Source: Gammaproteobacteria bacterium
GTDB taxonomy: Bacteria; Pseudomonadota; Gammaproteobacteria; Xanthomonadales; Xanthomonadaceae
Direction: 5' to 3'
NCBI GenBank assembly: GCA_012515985.1
Contig: JAAYXJ010000010.1
Coordinates: forward strand, 1 to 33,333
Length of the DNA stretch: 33,333 nt
Shown: positions 14,055 to 22,100 of the stretch, piece by piece
How positions within the stretch are numbered: position 1 is the first letter of the stretch
How the letters are laid out: every line of letters begins with the position of its first letter
The notes under the pieces: model-generated
The model's database searches: none
What the model saw: the letters and a program-made list of their open reading frames with translations, nothing else
Told to the model about the DNA's origin: nothing
Position numbers and translations under genes: made by a program

Positions 14055-14346
14055 ATGCATGACGCGCTCGTCACCGAAACCTGGCCCCCTGAAGTCAACG
14101 GCGTCGCCCTGACGGTGCGCAGCCTGCAGCGCGGACTGCTGCGCCGTGGCCGCAGGGTCAGCGTGGTGCGGCCCGCGCAGCATCCGGGACAGGTCGCTGC
14201 CGTTCGCGGCGAGCGTGGCGGTATCGCGCGTCGTACTCGACCTGCACTACCCCAGCGACGTGCTTGCGGCCACGCTGATCGGGAGCGTCCTGGCCGGGAT
14301 TTCCATCGCGCTTGCCCCCGGCGTCGCGCTGCCGGTCATGGGCTGA
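14055..14346 (+). pseudogene. Fusion relic: N-terminus of GT4-type glycosyltransferase joined out of frame to C-terminus of PAP2 phosphatase
   Basis: Frame of 14055: MHDALVTETWPPEVNGVALTVRSLQRGLLRRGRRVSVVRPAQHPG (GT4 N-terminus). Frame of 14146: RSLPFAASVAVSRVVLDLHYPSDVLAATLIGSVLAGISIAL (PAP2 SR...HYPSDV motif), stop at 14346. Junction about 14175-14200. Confidence 0.75.
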
Positions 14347-14381
14347 GCAGCCGGGCAGCCGCGGCCCGCTACCATGGGCGG

Positions 14382-15239
14382 GTGAACTACCGCCACTCCT
14401 TCCACGCCGGCAACCATGCCGATGTCCTCAAGCACGTCGTCCTGCTGGCCCTCTGCGACGCGCTCGTTGCCAAGCCGGCCGCCTGCTTTGCCCTGGACAC
14501 CCATGCCGGGCGCGGGCTCTACCAGCTTGAAGGCGGCGAGGCCTCGCGCACCGGCGAGGCGCTGGACGGCATTGGCCGGCTCGGCGACGGCAGCGGCGCC
14601 CCGCCGGCCGTGCAGCGGTACCTGGAGGCGGTGGCCCGCTGCCGCAGCGAGCACGGCGATGGCGCCTATCCCGGCTCCCCGTGGCTGCTCGCCCATGCGC
14701 TGCGCGCGCAGGATGCGATCGCCTGCTGCGAACTGCAGCCCGGGGAAGCGGCGGCGCTCAGGCTTGCCCTTCGCGCCGACCGCCGGGTGACCGTGCACGA
14801 GCGCGATGGCTACGCGGCCATGCGTGCCCTGCTGCCTCCGCGCCGGGGCGAGACCCGGTTCGCGCGCGGCCTGGTGCTGATGGATCCGCCCTATGAGCGC
14901 CGGCTGGCGGAGTTCGACGAGGCGATCCCGGCGCTGCAGGAAGGCCTCGCCCGCTGGCCACAGGGCTGCTTTGCGCTGTGGTACCCGATCAAGCAGCGGC
15001 GCTGCCTGCAGCCGTTCCTGCGCCGCGCGGCCGCGCTGGAAGCCAGGTCCGCCCTGGCGTGTGAACTGCTGGTGCGCCCCGACGACTCGCCGCTGCGCAT
15101 GAACGGCAGCGGCATGCTCCTGCTCAACGCCCCGTGGCGGATCGAAGCGGCGCTGGCACCCGCGCTGGCCCACCTGTGCAGCGCGCTGGGCGAGCCGGGC
15201 GCGGACCACGATCTGCGATGGCTGCGGACGCCCGCCTGA
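14382..15239 (+). CDS. rlmJ: 23S rRNA (adenine(2030)-N(6))-methyltransferase RlmJ
   Basis: GTG start; (M)NYRHSFHAGNHADVLKHVVL, MDPPYERRLAEF, ALWYPIKQR, MLLLNAPW. The listed ORF 14055..15239 has a spurious N-terminal extension through the relic. Confidence 0.93.
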   Translation: MNYRHSFHAGNHADVLKHVVLLALCDALVAKPAACFALDTHAGRGLYQLEGGEASRTGEALDGIGRLGDGSGAPPAVQRYLEAVARCRSEHGDGAYPGSPWLLAHALRAQDAIACCELQPGEAAALRLALRADRRVTVHERDGYAAMRALLPPRRGETRFARGLVLMDPPYERRLAEFDEAIPALQEGLARWPQGCFALWYPIKQRRCLQPFLRRAAALEARSALACELLVRPDDSPLRMNGSGMLLLNAPWRIEAALAPALAHLCSALGEPGADHDLRWLRTPA

Positions 15240-15359
15240 GCGGGCCCGGCCCTGCCCCGACAGCGCTCATGTGGACGCCGGATTCAGCCGCACGGGGCCA
15301 CACTGGGACGGGCTGAACAAGCAAATCCTTCACTTCCAGCATGGCAGCATCCCCACCCA

Positions 15360-15911
15360 ATGGCCGCTAGAAACCGACTACCGCCGTGGCACGATGAAGT
15401 CCGGCTCGCCAATGGACGCGAGATCCTCATCCGTCCCATCCGGCCCGACGACGCGCTGCCGGTGCGCGCCGGGTTCAGCCTGCTCCAGCCAGAGACGCTG
15501 CGCCATCGCTTCCTGCGGGAGATGAGCGAGCTCACCCCGGAGATGGCCCAGCGCCTGACCCGGCCCGACCCGAAGACCACGTTCGTGCTCGTGGCCGGCG
15601 AAAACCTCCCGGCCGGCGAGGCCGTGATCGGCGCCATCGCGCGCGTCCACGCACCTGCCGGCAGCGGCGAAGGCGAGTTCGCGATCCTCGTGGGCCAGTA
15701 CCTGGCCGGGATGGGCGTGGGCCGCCAGCTGATGCTGCGGCTGGTGCGCTGGGCGCGCGGCAAGCGCCTGGAGCGCCTCTACGGCGACGTGCCCGAGGAG
15801 AACGAGCCGATGCTGGCACTGGCCGGATCAGTCGGCTTCCACCGCGAAGGCGCCCCCCGCGACGGCCTGGTGCGGATGGTGCTCGACCTGGACAGCGCCG
15901 GGCAGGCTTGA
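15360..15911 (+). CDS. GNAT family N-acetyltransferase
   Basis: ILIRPIRPDDALPVRAGFSLLQPETLRHRFL, EFAILVGQYLAGMGVGRQLMLRLVRWARGKRLERLYGDV. Confidence 0.87.
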   Translation: MAARNRLPPWHDEVRLANGREILIRPIRPDDALPVRAGFSLLQPETLRHRFLREMSELTPEMAQRLTRPDPKTTFVLVAGENLPAGEAVIGAIARVHAPAGSGEGEFAILVGQYLAGMGVGRQLMLRLVRWARGKRLERLYGDVPEENEPMLALAGSVGFHREGAPRDGLVRMVLDLDSAGQA

Positions 15912-15942
15912 GCCCGCCGCGCCCGCTACAATAGCGGGTTCG

Positions 15943-18900
15943 ATGACGCCCCCTTCCCCTCCCGCCCCGCCGCTGCCGCGACGCGGCCAGCAGCGCGCCT
16001 TCTGGCGTGCGCCGGCCTCGCCGTCCGCGCTTGCCTGGATGCTGGCCGCCGCCGCGCGCGAGCATGGCCGCCCGCTGCTGCTGGTTGCCCGCGACAACCA
16101 GCACGCCCACCAGCTGGAAGGCGACCTGCATACCCTGCTGGGCAATGACCCGGATGTGCCGGTGCTGCCGCTGCCGGACTGGGAAACGCTGCCCTACGAC
16201 CAGTTCAGCCCGCACCCGGAGATCGTCAGCCAGCGCCTGGCGACCCTGCACCGCCTGCCCACGCTCAAGCGCGGGATCGTGGTGGTGACGGTGGCCACGC
16301 TGATGCAGCGGCTTCCGCCGCTCAACTACGTGATCGGCCAGACCTTCGACCTCAAGGTGGGCCAGGCGCTGGACCTGGACGGGGAGAAGCTGCGCCTGGA
16401 ATCGGCCGGCTACCGGCATGTGCCGCAGGTGATGGACCCGGGGGAGTTCTCGGTGCGCGGCGGCCTGCTGGACGTGTATCCCATGGGCGCGGATGCGCCC
16501 TTCCGCATCGAGCTGCTGGACACCGACATCGAATCGATCCGGCGCTTCGACCCGGAATCCCAGCGCTCGCTGGACAAGGTTGAAGCGATCCACATGCTGC
16601 CCGGCCGCGAGGTGCCGCTGGACGAGGATGCGCGCGGGCGGGCCATGGACGCGCTGGTGGAGCGCTTCGACCTGGACCAGCGCCGCAGCGCCCTGTTCCA
16701 GGACCTCAAGGCGGGCAGCGCGCCGGCGGGCGTGGAGTATTACCTGCCGCTGTTCTTCGAGGCGCCGCGGGAGCGCTTCGGGGCCGCGCCTTCGCAGCCG
16801 GTGACGGCAACCCTGTTCGACTATCTGGCAGAAGACGCCCTGCCGGTGATTTCGGCCGGCGCCCGCGAGGCCGCCGACGCATTCCACGCGCAGGTGGCCG
16901 ACCGCTACGAGCAGCGCCGGCACGACGTCGAGCGGCCCCTGCTGCCGCCGGGCGAGCTGTGGCTCCCGCCCGATGCGGTCCGCGAGCGCCTCAACCGCGG
17001 CGAGCGGGTGGAGGTGGCCGGCGAGGGCCATCCGCGCCACGCGGACGCCGTGGCCTTGGGCGACCAGCCCGCGCCGGACCTGCCCCTGACGGTGCGCAAC
17101 GAGGAGCCGGCGGCGGCACTCAAGTCATTCCTGGCCAGCTATCCGGGCCGGGTGCTGGTGGCGGCCGACAGCCCGGGGCGCCGCGAGGCGCTGCAGGAAA
17201 TGCTGCAGTCGGCCGACATCCGGCCGCAGGTGCTGCCGGACTTCAACGCCTTCCTGGAAACGCCGCCGGAGCCTGGCACCCCGGCCTTGGCCGTGGCGCC
17301 GCTGGAGAACGGCTTCGCCGTCGACAAGCCGCAGGTGACGGTGCTCACCGAGCGCCAGCTGTTCCCCGAGCGGGCCAGCCAGCCGCGCCGGGCCCGTCGC
17401 GCGGGCCGCGAGCCCGAGGCGATCATCCGCGACCTGGGCGAACTCGCCGAGGGCGCGCCGATCGTGCACGAGGACCACGGCGTGGGCCGCTATCGCGGCC
17501 TGGTGGTGCTGGAGGCCGGCGGCAGCCCGGCAGAATACCTGGAGATCGAATATGCCAAGGGCGACCGCCTGTACGTCCCGGTCGCCCAGCTGCACCTGAT
17601 CAACCGCTATTCGGGCGCCTCGCCCGAAACCGCGCCCCTTCACTCGCTGGGCGGCGAGCAGTGGACGAAGGCCAAGCGCAAGGCCGCAGAAAAGGTCCGC
17701 GACGTGGCCGCCGAACTGCTTGAAATCCACGCCAAGCGCATGGCTCGCAGCGGCCTGGCGCTGGATGTGGACCGCGCCGAGTACGAGCCGTTCGCCGCCG
17801 CCTTCCCGTTCGAGGAGACCCCGGACCAGCTCGCCGCCATCGAGGCGGTGATCCGTGACCTGGGCTCGAGCCAGCCGATGGACCGCGTGGTCTGCGGCGA
17901 CGTCGGCTTCGGCAAGACCGAGGTGGCGGTGCGCGCCGCGTTCGTGGCCGCCAATGCCGGCAAGCAGGTGGCGGTGCTGGTGCCCACGACCCTGCTGGCC
18001 GAACAGCACTACCGCAACTTCGCCGACCGCTTCGCGGACTGGCCGATCCGGGTCGAGGTGCTCTCGCGCTTCAAGAGCACGAAGGAGATCAAGGCCGAGC
18101 TGGAGAAGCTGGCGCGCGGGGAGATCGACGTCATCGTCGGCACCCACCGGCTGCTGCAGAAGGACGTGAAGTTCAAGGACCTGGGCCTGGTGATCGTGGA
18201 CGAGGAGCAGCGCTTTGGCGTGCGCCAGAAGGAGGCACTGAAGGCGCTGCGCGCCAACGTGCACCTGCTCACGCTCACCGCCACGCCGATTCCGCGCACG
18301 CTCAACATGGCCATGGCCGGCATGCGCGACCTCTCGATCATCGCCACCCCGCCCGCGCACCGCATGGCGGTGCAGACCTTCGTGGGCGAGTGGGACGGCG
18401 CCATGCTGCGGGAAGCCTTCCAGCGCGAGCTTTCGCGCGGCGGCCAGGTGTACTTCCTGCACAACGACGTGGAGTCGATCGGGCGCATGCAGCGCGAGCT
18501 GGAGGAGCTGGTACCCGAGGCCCGCATTGGCGTGGCCCACGGGCAGATGCCCGAGCGCCAGCTCGAGCAGGTGATGCTGGATTTCAACCGGCAGCGCTTC
18601 AACGTGCTGCTGTGCACGACCATCATCGAGTCGGGCATCGACATCCCCAACGCCAACACCATCATCATCAACCGCGCCGACCGCTTCGGGCTGGCCCAGC
18701 TGCACCAGCTGCGCGGACGCGTGGGCCGCTCGCACCACCGCGCGTACGCCTACCTGGTGGTGCCGGACAAGCGCTCGATCACCGCGGATGCAAAGAAGCG
18801 GCTGGAGGCCATCGCCTCGATGGACGAGCTGGGCGCCGGCTTCACCCTGGCCACGCACGACCTGGAAATCCGTGGCGCCGGCGAGCTGCTGGGCGAGGAC

Positions 18901-19455
18901 CAGAGCGGGCAGATGGCCGAGGTCGGCTTCAGCCTGTACACCGAGCTGCTGGAGCGCGCGGTGCGCTCGATCCGGCTGGGCAAGTTGCCCGACATGGACG
19001 AGGAGCCGGACCGCGGCGCCGAGGTCGAGCTGCATGCCCCGGCCCTGATCCCCGAGGACTACCTGCCCGACGTCCACACCCGCCTGACCCTCTACAAGCG
19101 CATCAGCAGCGCCCGCGACGCCGGCGAGCTGCGCGAGTTGCAGGTGGAGATGATCGACCGCTTCGGGCTGCTGCCCGACCAGGCCAAGATGCTGTTCGCC
19201 ACCGCCGAGCTGAAGCTCGAGGCCACGGCGCTGGGCATCCGCAAGCTGGACCTGGGGCCGGAGGGCGGCCGCGTGCAGTTCATCGAGAAACCCAGGGTGG
19301 ACCCGATGGCGGTCATCCGCCTGATCCAGGGGCAGCCGAGGCACTACCGCATGGACGGGCCGGACAAGGTGCGCATCACGCTCGAACTGCCCGAGCCCGC
19401 CGACCGGCTCAAGGCCGCACGCGGGCTGCTCATCGCACTCTCGCCCGGGCCTTGA
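15943..19455 (+). CDS. mfd: Transcription-repair coupling factor
   Basis: CarD-like domain (GAPIVHEDHGVGRYRGL), helicase motifs GDVGFGKTEVAVRAAF, DEEQRFGVRQKE, TATPIPRTLNMAMAGMRDLS; full length 1170 aa. Confidence 0.98.
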   Translation: MTPPSPPAPPLPRRGQQRAFWRAPASPSALAWMLAAAAREHGRPLLLVARDNQHAHQLEGDLHTLLGNDPDVPVLPLPDWETLPYDQFSPHPEIVSQRLATLHRLPTLKRGIVVVTVATLMQRLPPLNYVIGQTFDLKVGQALDLDGEKLRLESAGYRHVPQVMDPGEFSVRGGLLDVYPMGADAPFRIELLDTDIESIRRFDPESQRSLDKVEAIHMLPGREVPLDEDARGRAMDALVERFDLDQRRSALFQDLKAGSAPAGVEYYLPLFFEAPRERFGAAPSQPVTATLFDYLAEDALPVISAGAREAADAFHAQVADRYEQRRHDVERPLLPPGELWLPPDAVRERLNRGERVEVAGEGHPRHADAVALGDQPAPDLPLTVRNEEPAAALKSFLASYPGRVLVAADSPGRREALQEMLQSADIRPQVLPDFNAFLETPPEPGTPALAVAPLENGFAVDKPQVTVLTERQLFPERASQPRRARRAGREPEAIIRDLGELAEGAPIVHEDHGVGRYRGLVVLEAGGSPAEYLEIEYAKGDRLYVPVAQLHLINRYSGASPETAPLHSLGGEQWTKAKRKAAEKVRDVAAELLEIHAKRMARSGLALDVDRAEYEPFAAAFPFEETPDQLAAIEAVIRDLGSSQPMDRVVCGDVGFGKTEVAVRAAFVAANAGKQVAVLVPTTLLAEQHYRNFADRFADWPIRVEVLSRFKSTKEIKAELEKLARGEIDVIVGTHRLLQKDVKFKDLGLVIVDEEQRFGVRQKEALKALRANVHLLTLTATPIPRTLNMAMAGMRDLSIIATPPAHRMAVQTFVGEWDGAMLREAFQRELSRGGQVYFLHNDVESIGRMQRELEELVPEARIGVAHGQMPERQLEQVMLDFNRQRFNVLLCTTIIESGIDIPNANTIIINRADRFGLAQLHQLRGRVGRSHHRAYAYLVVPDKRSITADAKKRLEAIASMDELGAGFTLATHDLEIRGAGELLGEDQSGQMAEVGFSLYTELLERAVRSIRLGKLPDMDEEPDRGAEVELHAPALIPEDYLPDVHTRLTLYKRISSARDAGELRELQVEMIDRFGLLPDQAKMLFATAELKLEATALGIRKLDLGPEGGRVQFIEKPRVDPMAVIRLIQGQPRHYRMDGPDKVRITLELPEPADRLKAARGLLIALSPGP

Positions 19456-19462
19456 GGCCCGG
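19445..19462. terminator. Hairpin at the convergent end of mfd and the glycosyltransferase gene
   Basis: CCGGGCC-TTGA-GGCCCGG, with the mfd TGA stop in the loop; no clear U tract. Confidence 0.4.
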
Positions 19463-19469
19463 CCCCACC

Positions 19470-20126
19470 TCAGGCGGCCGCTTCCAGCGCCAGCAGGTAG
19501 TCGCCGAACCCATGGCGGGCGCGCGCATCGCGCCTTGCGCTGGTCACGACGGCGGGATGGGGGCGTCGCGCCAGCACGAATCCATCCCGCGCCAGGGCGG
19601 CCACCAGGGCCTGATCCTCGTGCGCCGCAAGCGGCGGGAATCCGCCTACCGCACGGTACGCCGCCGCCGACACCCCGAGGTTGGCGCCGTGCACGTGCGG
19701 GTGCCCGTCCTCATACCGTTCGCCCGCTAGGAACGCGGCGCGCACGCGCGGCGCGAAGTCGAGCCAGTCGGCCACCCGCACGGTGCCGCAGAAAGCATCC
19801 GCGCCGCAGGCAAGCTGTGCCGAAAGCCAATCGACGGGAACCCGGCTGTCTGCGTCGGTGGTGGCGATCCAGCGTGCTCCCATGGCAAGCAGCATGTCCG
19901 CGGCCGTGGCCCGCGCCCGGCCCACGCAGCGCGCCTGCAGCGCCACTGTGCGGACCCCGTGCGCCGCGCAGACCGCGGCGGTGCCGTCCGTGCAACTGTC
20001 CAGCGCAACCAGGACCTCGACCGGCTCGCCGGCGAGTCCCGGGCAGCGGGCGGCCGCCTGGAGCGACCGCAGGCAGTCCCCGATCAGCGCCTCTTCGTCA
20101 TGTGCGGGCACGAGCACCCCGATCAT
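19470..20126 (-). CDS. Glycosyltransferase, GT2 family
   Basis: MIGVLVPAHDEEALIGDCLRSLQAAA...VLVALDSCTDGTAAV...TTDADSRVPVDWLSAQLA...HVHGANLGVSAAAYRAVGGFPPLAAHEDQAL. Confidence 0.85.
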   Translation of the reverse strand: MIGVLVPAHDEEALIGDCLRSLQAAARCPGLAGEPVEVLVALDSCTDGTAAVCAAHGVRTVALQARCVGRARATAADMLLAMGARWIATTDADSRVPVDWLSAQLACGADAFCGTVRVADWLDFAPRVRAAFLAGERYEDGHPHVHGANLGVSAAAYRAVGGFPPLAAHEDQALVAALARDGFVLARRPHPAVVTSARRDARARHGFGDYLLALEAAA

Positions 20127-20719
20127 CGCAGGCCCTCGCGCGCGGCGACCGACACCGGCCCCAGGCTCCAGCATTCCAGCAGAACGTCCGCATCGCTGTA
20201 CCGCGCGAGCCTGGCCAGCCCAGGGACCGCGGCCAGGCACGCGTGCACGGCCGCGGTGCTGCTGCAGCGGCCCTGGAAGTCATGCTGCCAATGGCAGCCC
20301 ACCACCACCGCGCCGGGGGCGAGGCTTTCCTCCAGCCGGGCAACGAAGCGCGCGAGGGAGGGCGCGTCCAGGTAGTAGCCCACCTCGCCCACCACCACCA
20401 GGTCGAAGTGGTCGTCGGGCCATTCGCCCGGATGCTCCATCTGCCGCACCTCCACGTGCGCCAGTGCGCTGCATCGCGCACGGGCCGCGGCCACTGCCCG
20501 CGGGTGCAGGTCGGTGCCCAGGAGCGCCTTGCACCGTCCGGCCAGCGCATGCGTCAGCTCCCCATTGGCGCAGCCGATTTCCCAGCCCCGCCCGAAACCC
20601 GGCCATGGCAACACCGCCAGCAGCAGCTCCCGCTTGCGCTGCTCGTACCAGCGCGTGCGATAGCCGAAGGGGTCGTCGGATGTCTGCCAGACCTGGTCGA
20701 GATGCGCCGCCGCGCTCAT
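20123..20719 (-). CDS. Class I SAM-dependent methyltransferase (NodS-like)
   Basis: DDPFGYRTRWYEQRKRELLLAVLP...GWEIGCANGELTHALAGRCKALLGTDLHPRAV...FDLVVVGEVGYYLD; start at 20719. Confidence 0.85.
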   Translation of the reverse strand: MSAAAHLDQVWQTSDDPFGYRTRWYEQRKRELLLAVLPWPGFGRGWEIGCANGELTHALAGRCKALLGTDLHPRAVAAARARCSALAHVEVRQMEHPGEWPDDHFDLVVVGEVGYYLDAPSLARFVARLEESLAPGAVVVGCHWQHDFQGRCSSTAAVHACLAAVPGLARLARYSDADVLLECWSLGPVSVAAREGLR

Positions 20720-21057
20720 GGCAGGTACACCTCGAAAGGCCGGTCGAAGCGGCGGATGGCCTCTTGCTTGCGCGAGCGCGCCTGCGCATCGAGCGGCATC
20801 CGGAACGCCTGGAACGGCGCGCGCGGCGCATCCGGCTCCAGCCAATGCCAGGCCCAGACCGGGTAGCGGAGCAGGCGGGCGCCGCGCGCCGGGGCGGCGG
20901 CGATCGCGGCCCGGCCGGCCGCATCGTGGTCGGGATGGCCATCGTGCTGCCATGGGGCCAGCACCAGGTCGCCGGGCGCCAGCCTGTCGTGGAGGGCGCC
21001 GGGGAGTTCATCCGCGTGGCCCGTGCCGACGATGCGGGGCCCCTCTACAGCGGCCAT
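20716..21057 (-). pseudogene. PIG-L family deacetylase, truncated: N-terminal catalytic half missing (probably non-functional)
   Basis: MAAVEGPRIVGTGHADELPGALHDRLAPGDLVLAPWQHDGHPDHDAAGRAAI...YPVWAWHWLEP...KQEAIRRFDRPFEVYLP retains the second-half HxDH motif but has no HPDDE. ATG overlaps the upstream stop (ATGGCCGCTGTAG). Confidence 0.6.
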
Positions 21058-22025
21058 CGCTGCGAGGCCTCGATCGGCGCCACCTGCCTGCCCAGCGCCG
21101 CCCAGTCGCGATCGGCGTGGCTCTGGCGGACAAACACCGCCAGGTCCGCGCAGCGCCGCGCGTGTTCGCCGTCCCGGCACAGCGGTGCCGGCCCGAGGCT
21201 GCGGCCGGCCAGGTCCAGCACCTGCTGGCATGCGCGCTCCACCACCGAGCGCACCCGCACAACCTCGCGCTCGAACCCGTGTTGCGGGCTCGCGTCGATC
21301 ATTGCGGCGAGTTCCCGCAACAGCGCGGCGGCGCTGCCCAGTGCCATGTCGCAGCGCCCCAGCGCCGCCGCCAGGTGGGGATCGCGCGCGACGCGTCCGG
21401 GATCCGCCATCCGCTGCGCGATGGCGACCGCGGCCCCATGCCAGCAGGCGGCAATGCCCGCGCCGCCGTGCCAGAAGCCCGGACGCGCCAGGTAGTCCCC
21501 GGGTGCGCCGATCACCCGGCAGGGCACCGCATCGAACTCCACGGCACCGCTTTCGATCGCCTCCATGCCCACCGCGTTCCAGTCACCGGACACGCAGTGC
21601 ACCCCGGGCCGGTCCATCCGCACCAGCACGAGCTGGCGCGCATCGCCGGATGCCGCGGTGAGCAGGGCCGCATCCACGAACCGCGCGCCGGAACACCAGG
21701 GCTTGCGGCCGACCAGCCGGGGGCCGGCCCGCCCGTTCACGATCCGCACGGTCGACTCGGGCCCCTCGGCCGCCCATACCGCCAGCAGGCTCGCGCCGCC
21801 GGGCCCGCTTGCTCCCAGCTCGGCAAGGATCGCCAGCGCATCGTGATGGGCTTCCAGGACCTTGGCCAATGCCAGATCCTGCCCACCCCACGCGGCCAGC
21901 GCACGCCACCGCTCCAGCGTCGCCCCGTGCCCCGGGAGCGGGAGGGCGGGCACGTTGCGCAGCGCCGCGCGGGCGCGCTCCTCCAGCGTGCTGGTCCGGG
22001 TTGGCGATGGCGCGATCGTCAGCAT
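21045..22025 (-). CDS. Acyl-CoA dehydrogenase-like protein
   Basis: LALAKVLEAHHDALAILAELG, GRKPWCSGARFVDAALLTA, GNWNAVGMEAIESGAVEF-like segment (DWNAVGMEAIESGAVEFDAVP), FWHGGAGIAACWHGAAVAIAQ, C-terminal FVRQSHADRDWAALG; ATG at 22025 (22061 alternative). Confidence 0.75.
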   Translation of the reverse strand: MLTIAPSPTRTSTLEERARAALRNVPALPLPGHGATLERWRALAAWGGQDLALAKVLEAHHDALAILAELGASGPGGASLLAVWAAEGPESTVRIVNGRAGPRLVGRKPWCSGARFVDAALLTAASGDARQLVLVRMDRPGVHCVSGDWNAVGMEAIESGAVEFDAVPCRVIGAPGDYLARPGFWHGGAGIAACWHGAAVAIAQRMADPGRVARDPHLAAALGRCDMALGSAAALLRELAAMIDASPQHGFEREVVRVRSVVERACQQVLDLAGRSLGPAPLCRDGEHARRCADLAVFVRQSHADRDWAALGRQVAPIEASQRWPL

Positions 22026-22100
22026 GAACGGGCAGTGGAGCATTCCGCCCGTGCCCGCCACGTGAGCCGGCCGGGCGGCAATCGGGACCCCGCCCGCCGG

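Noticed and set aside
15532-17040. 502 aa minus-strand ORF overlapping the GNAT gene and the 5' part of mfd
   Set aside because: Composition and lack of domain indicate a shadow ORF.
17125-19344. 739 aa minus-strand ORF opposite mfd
   Set aside because: Antisense to a full-length conserved mfd; low-complexity His/Gln/Val/Leu composition typical of GC-rich shadow ORFs.
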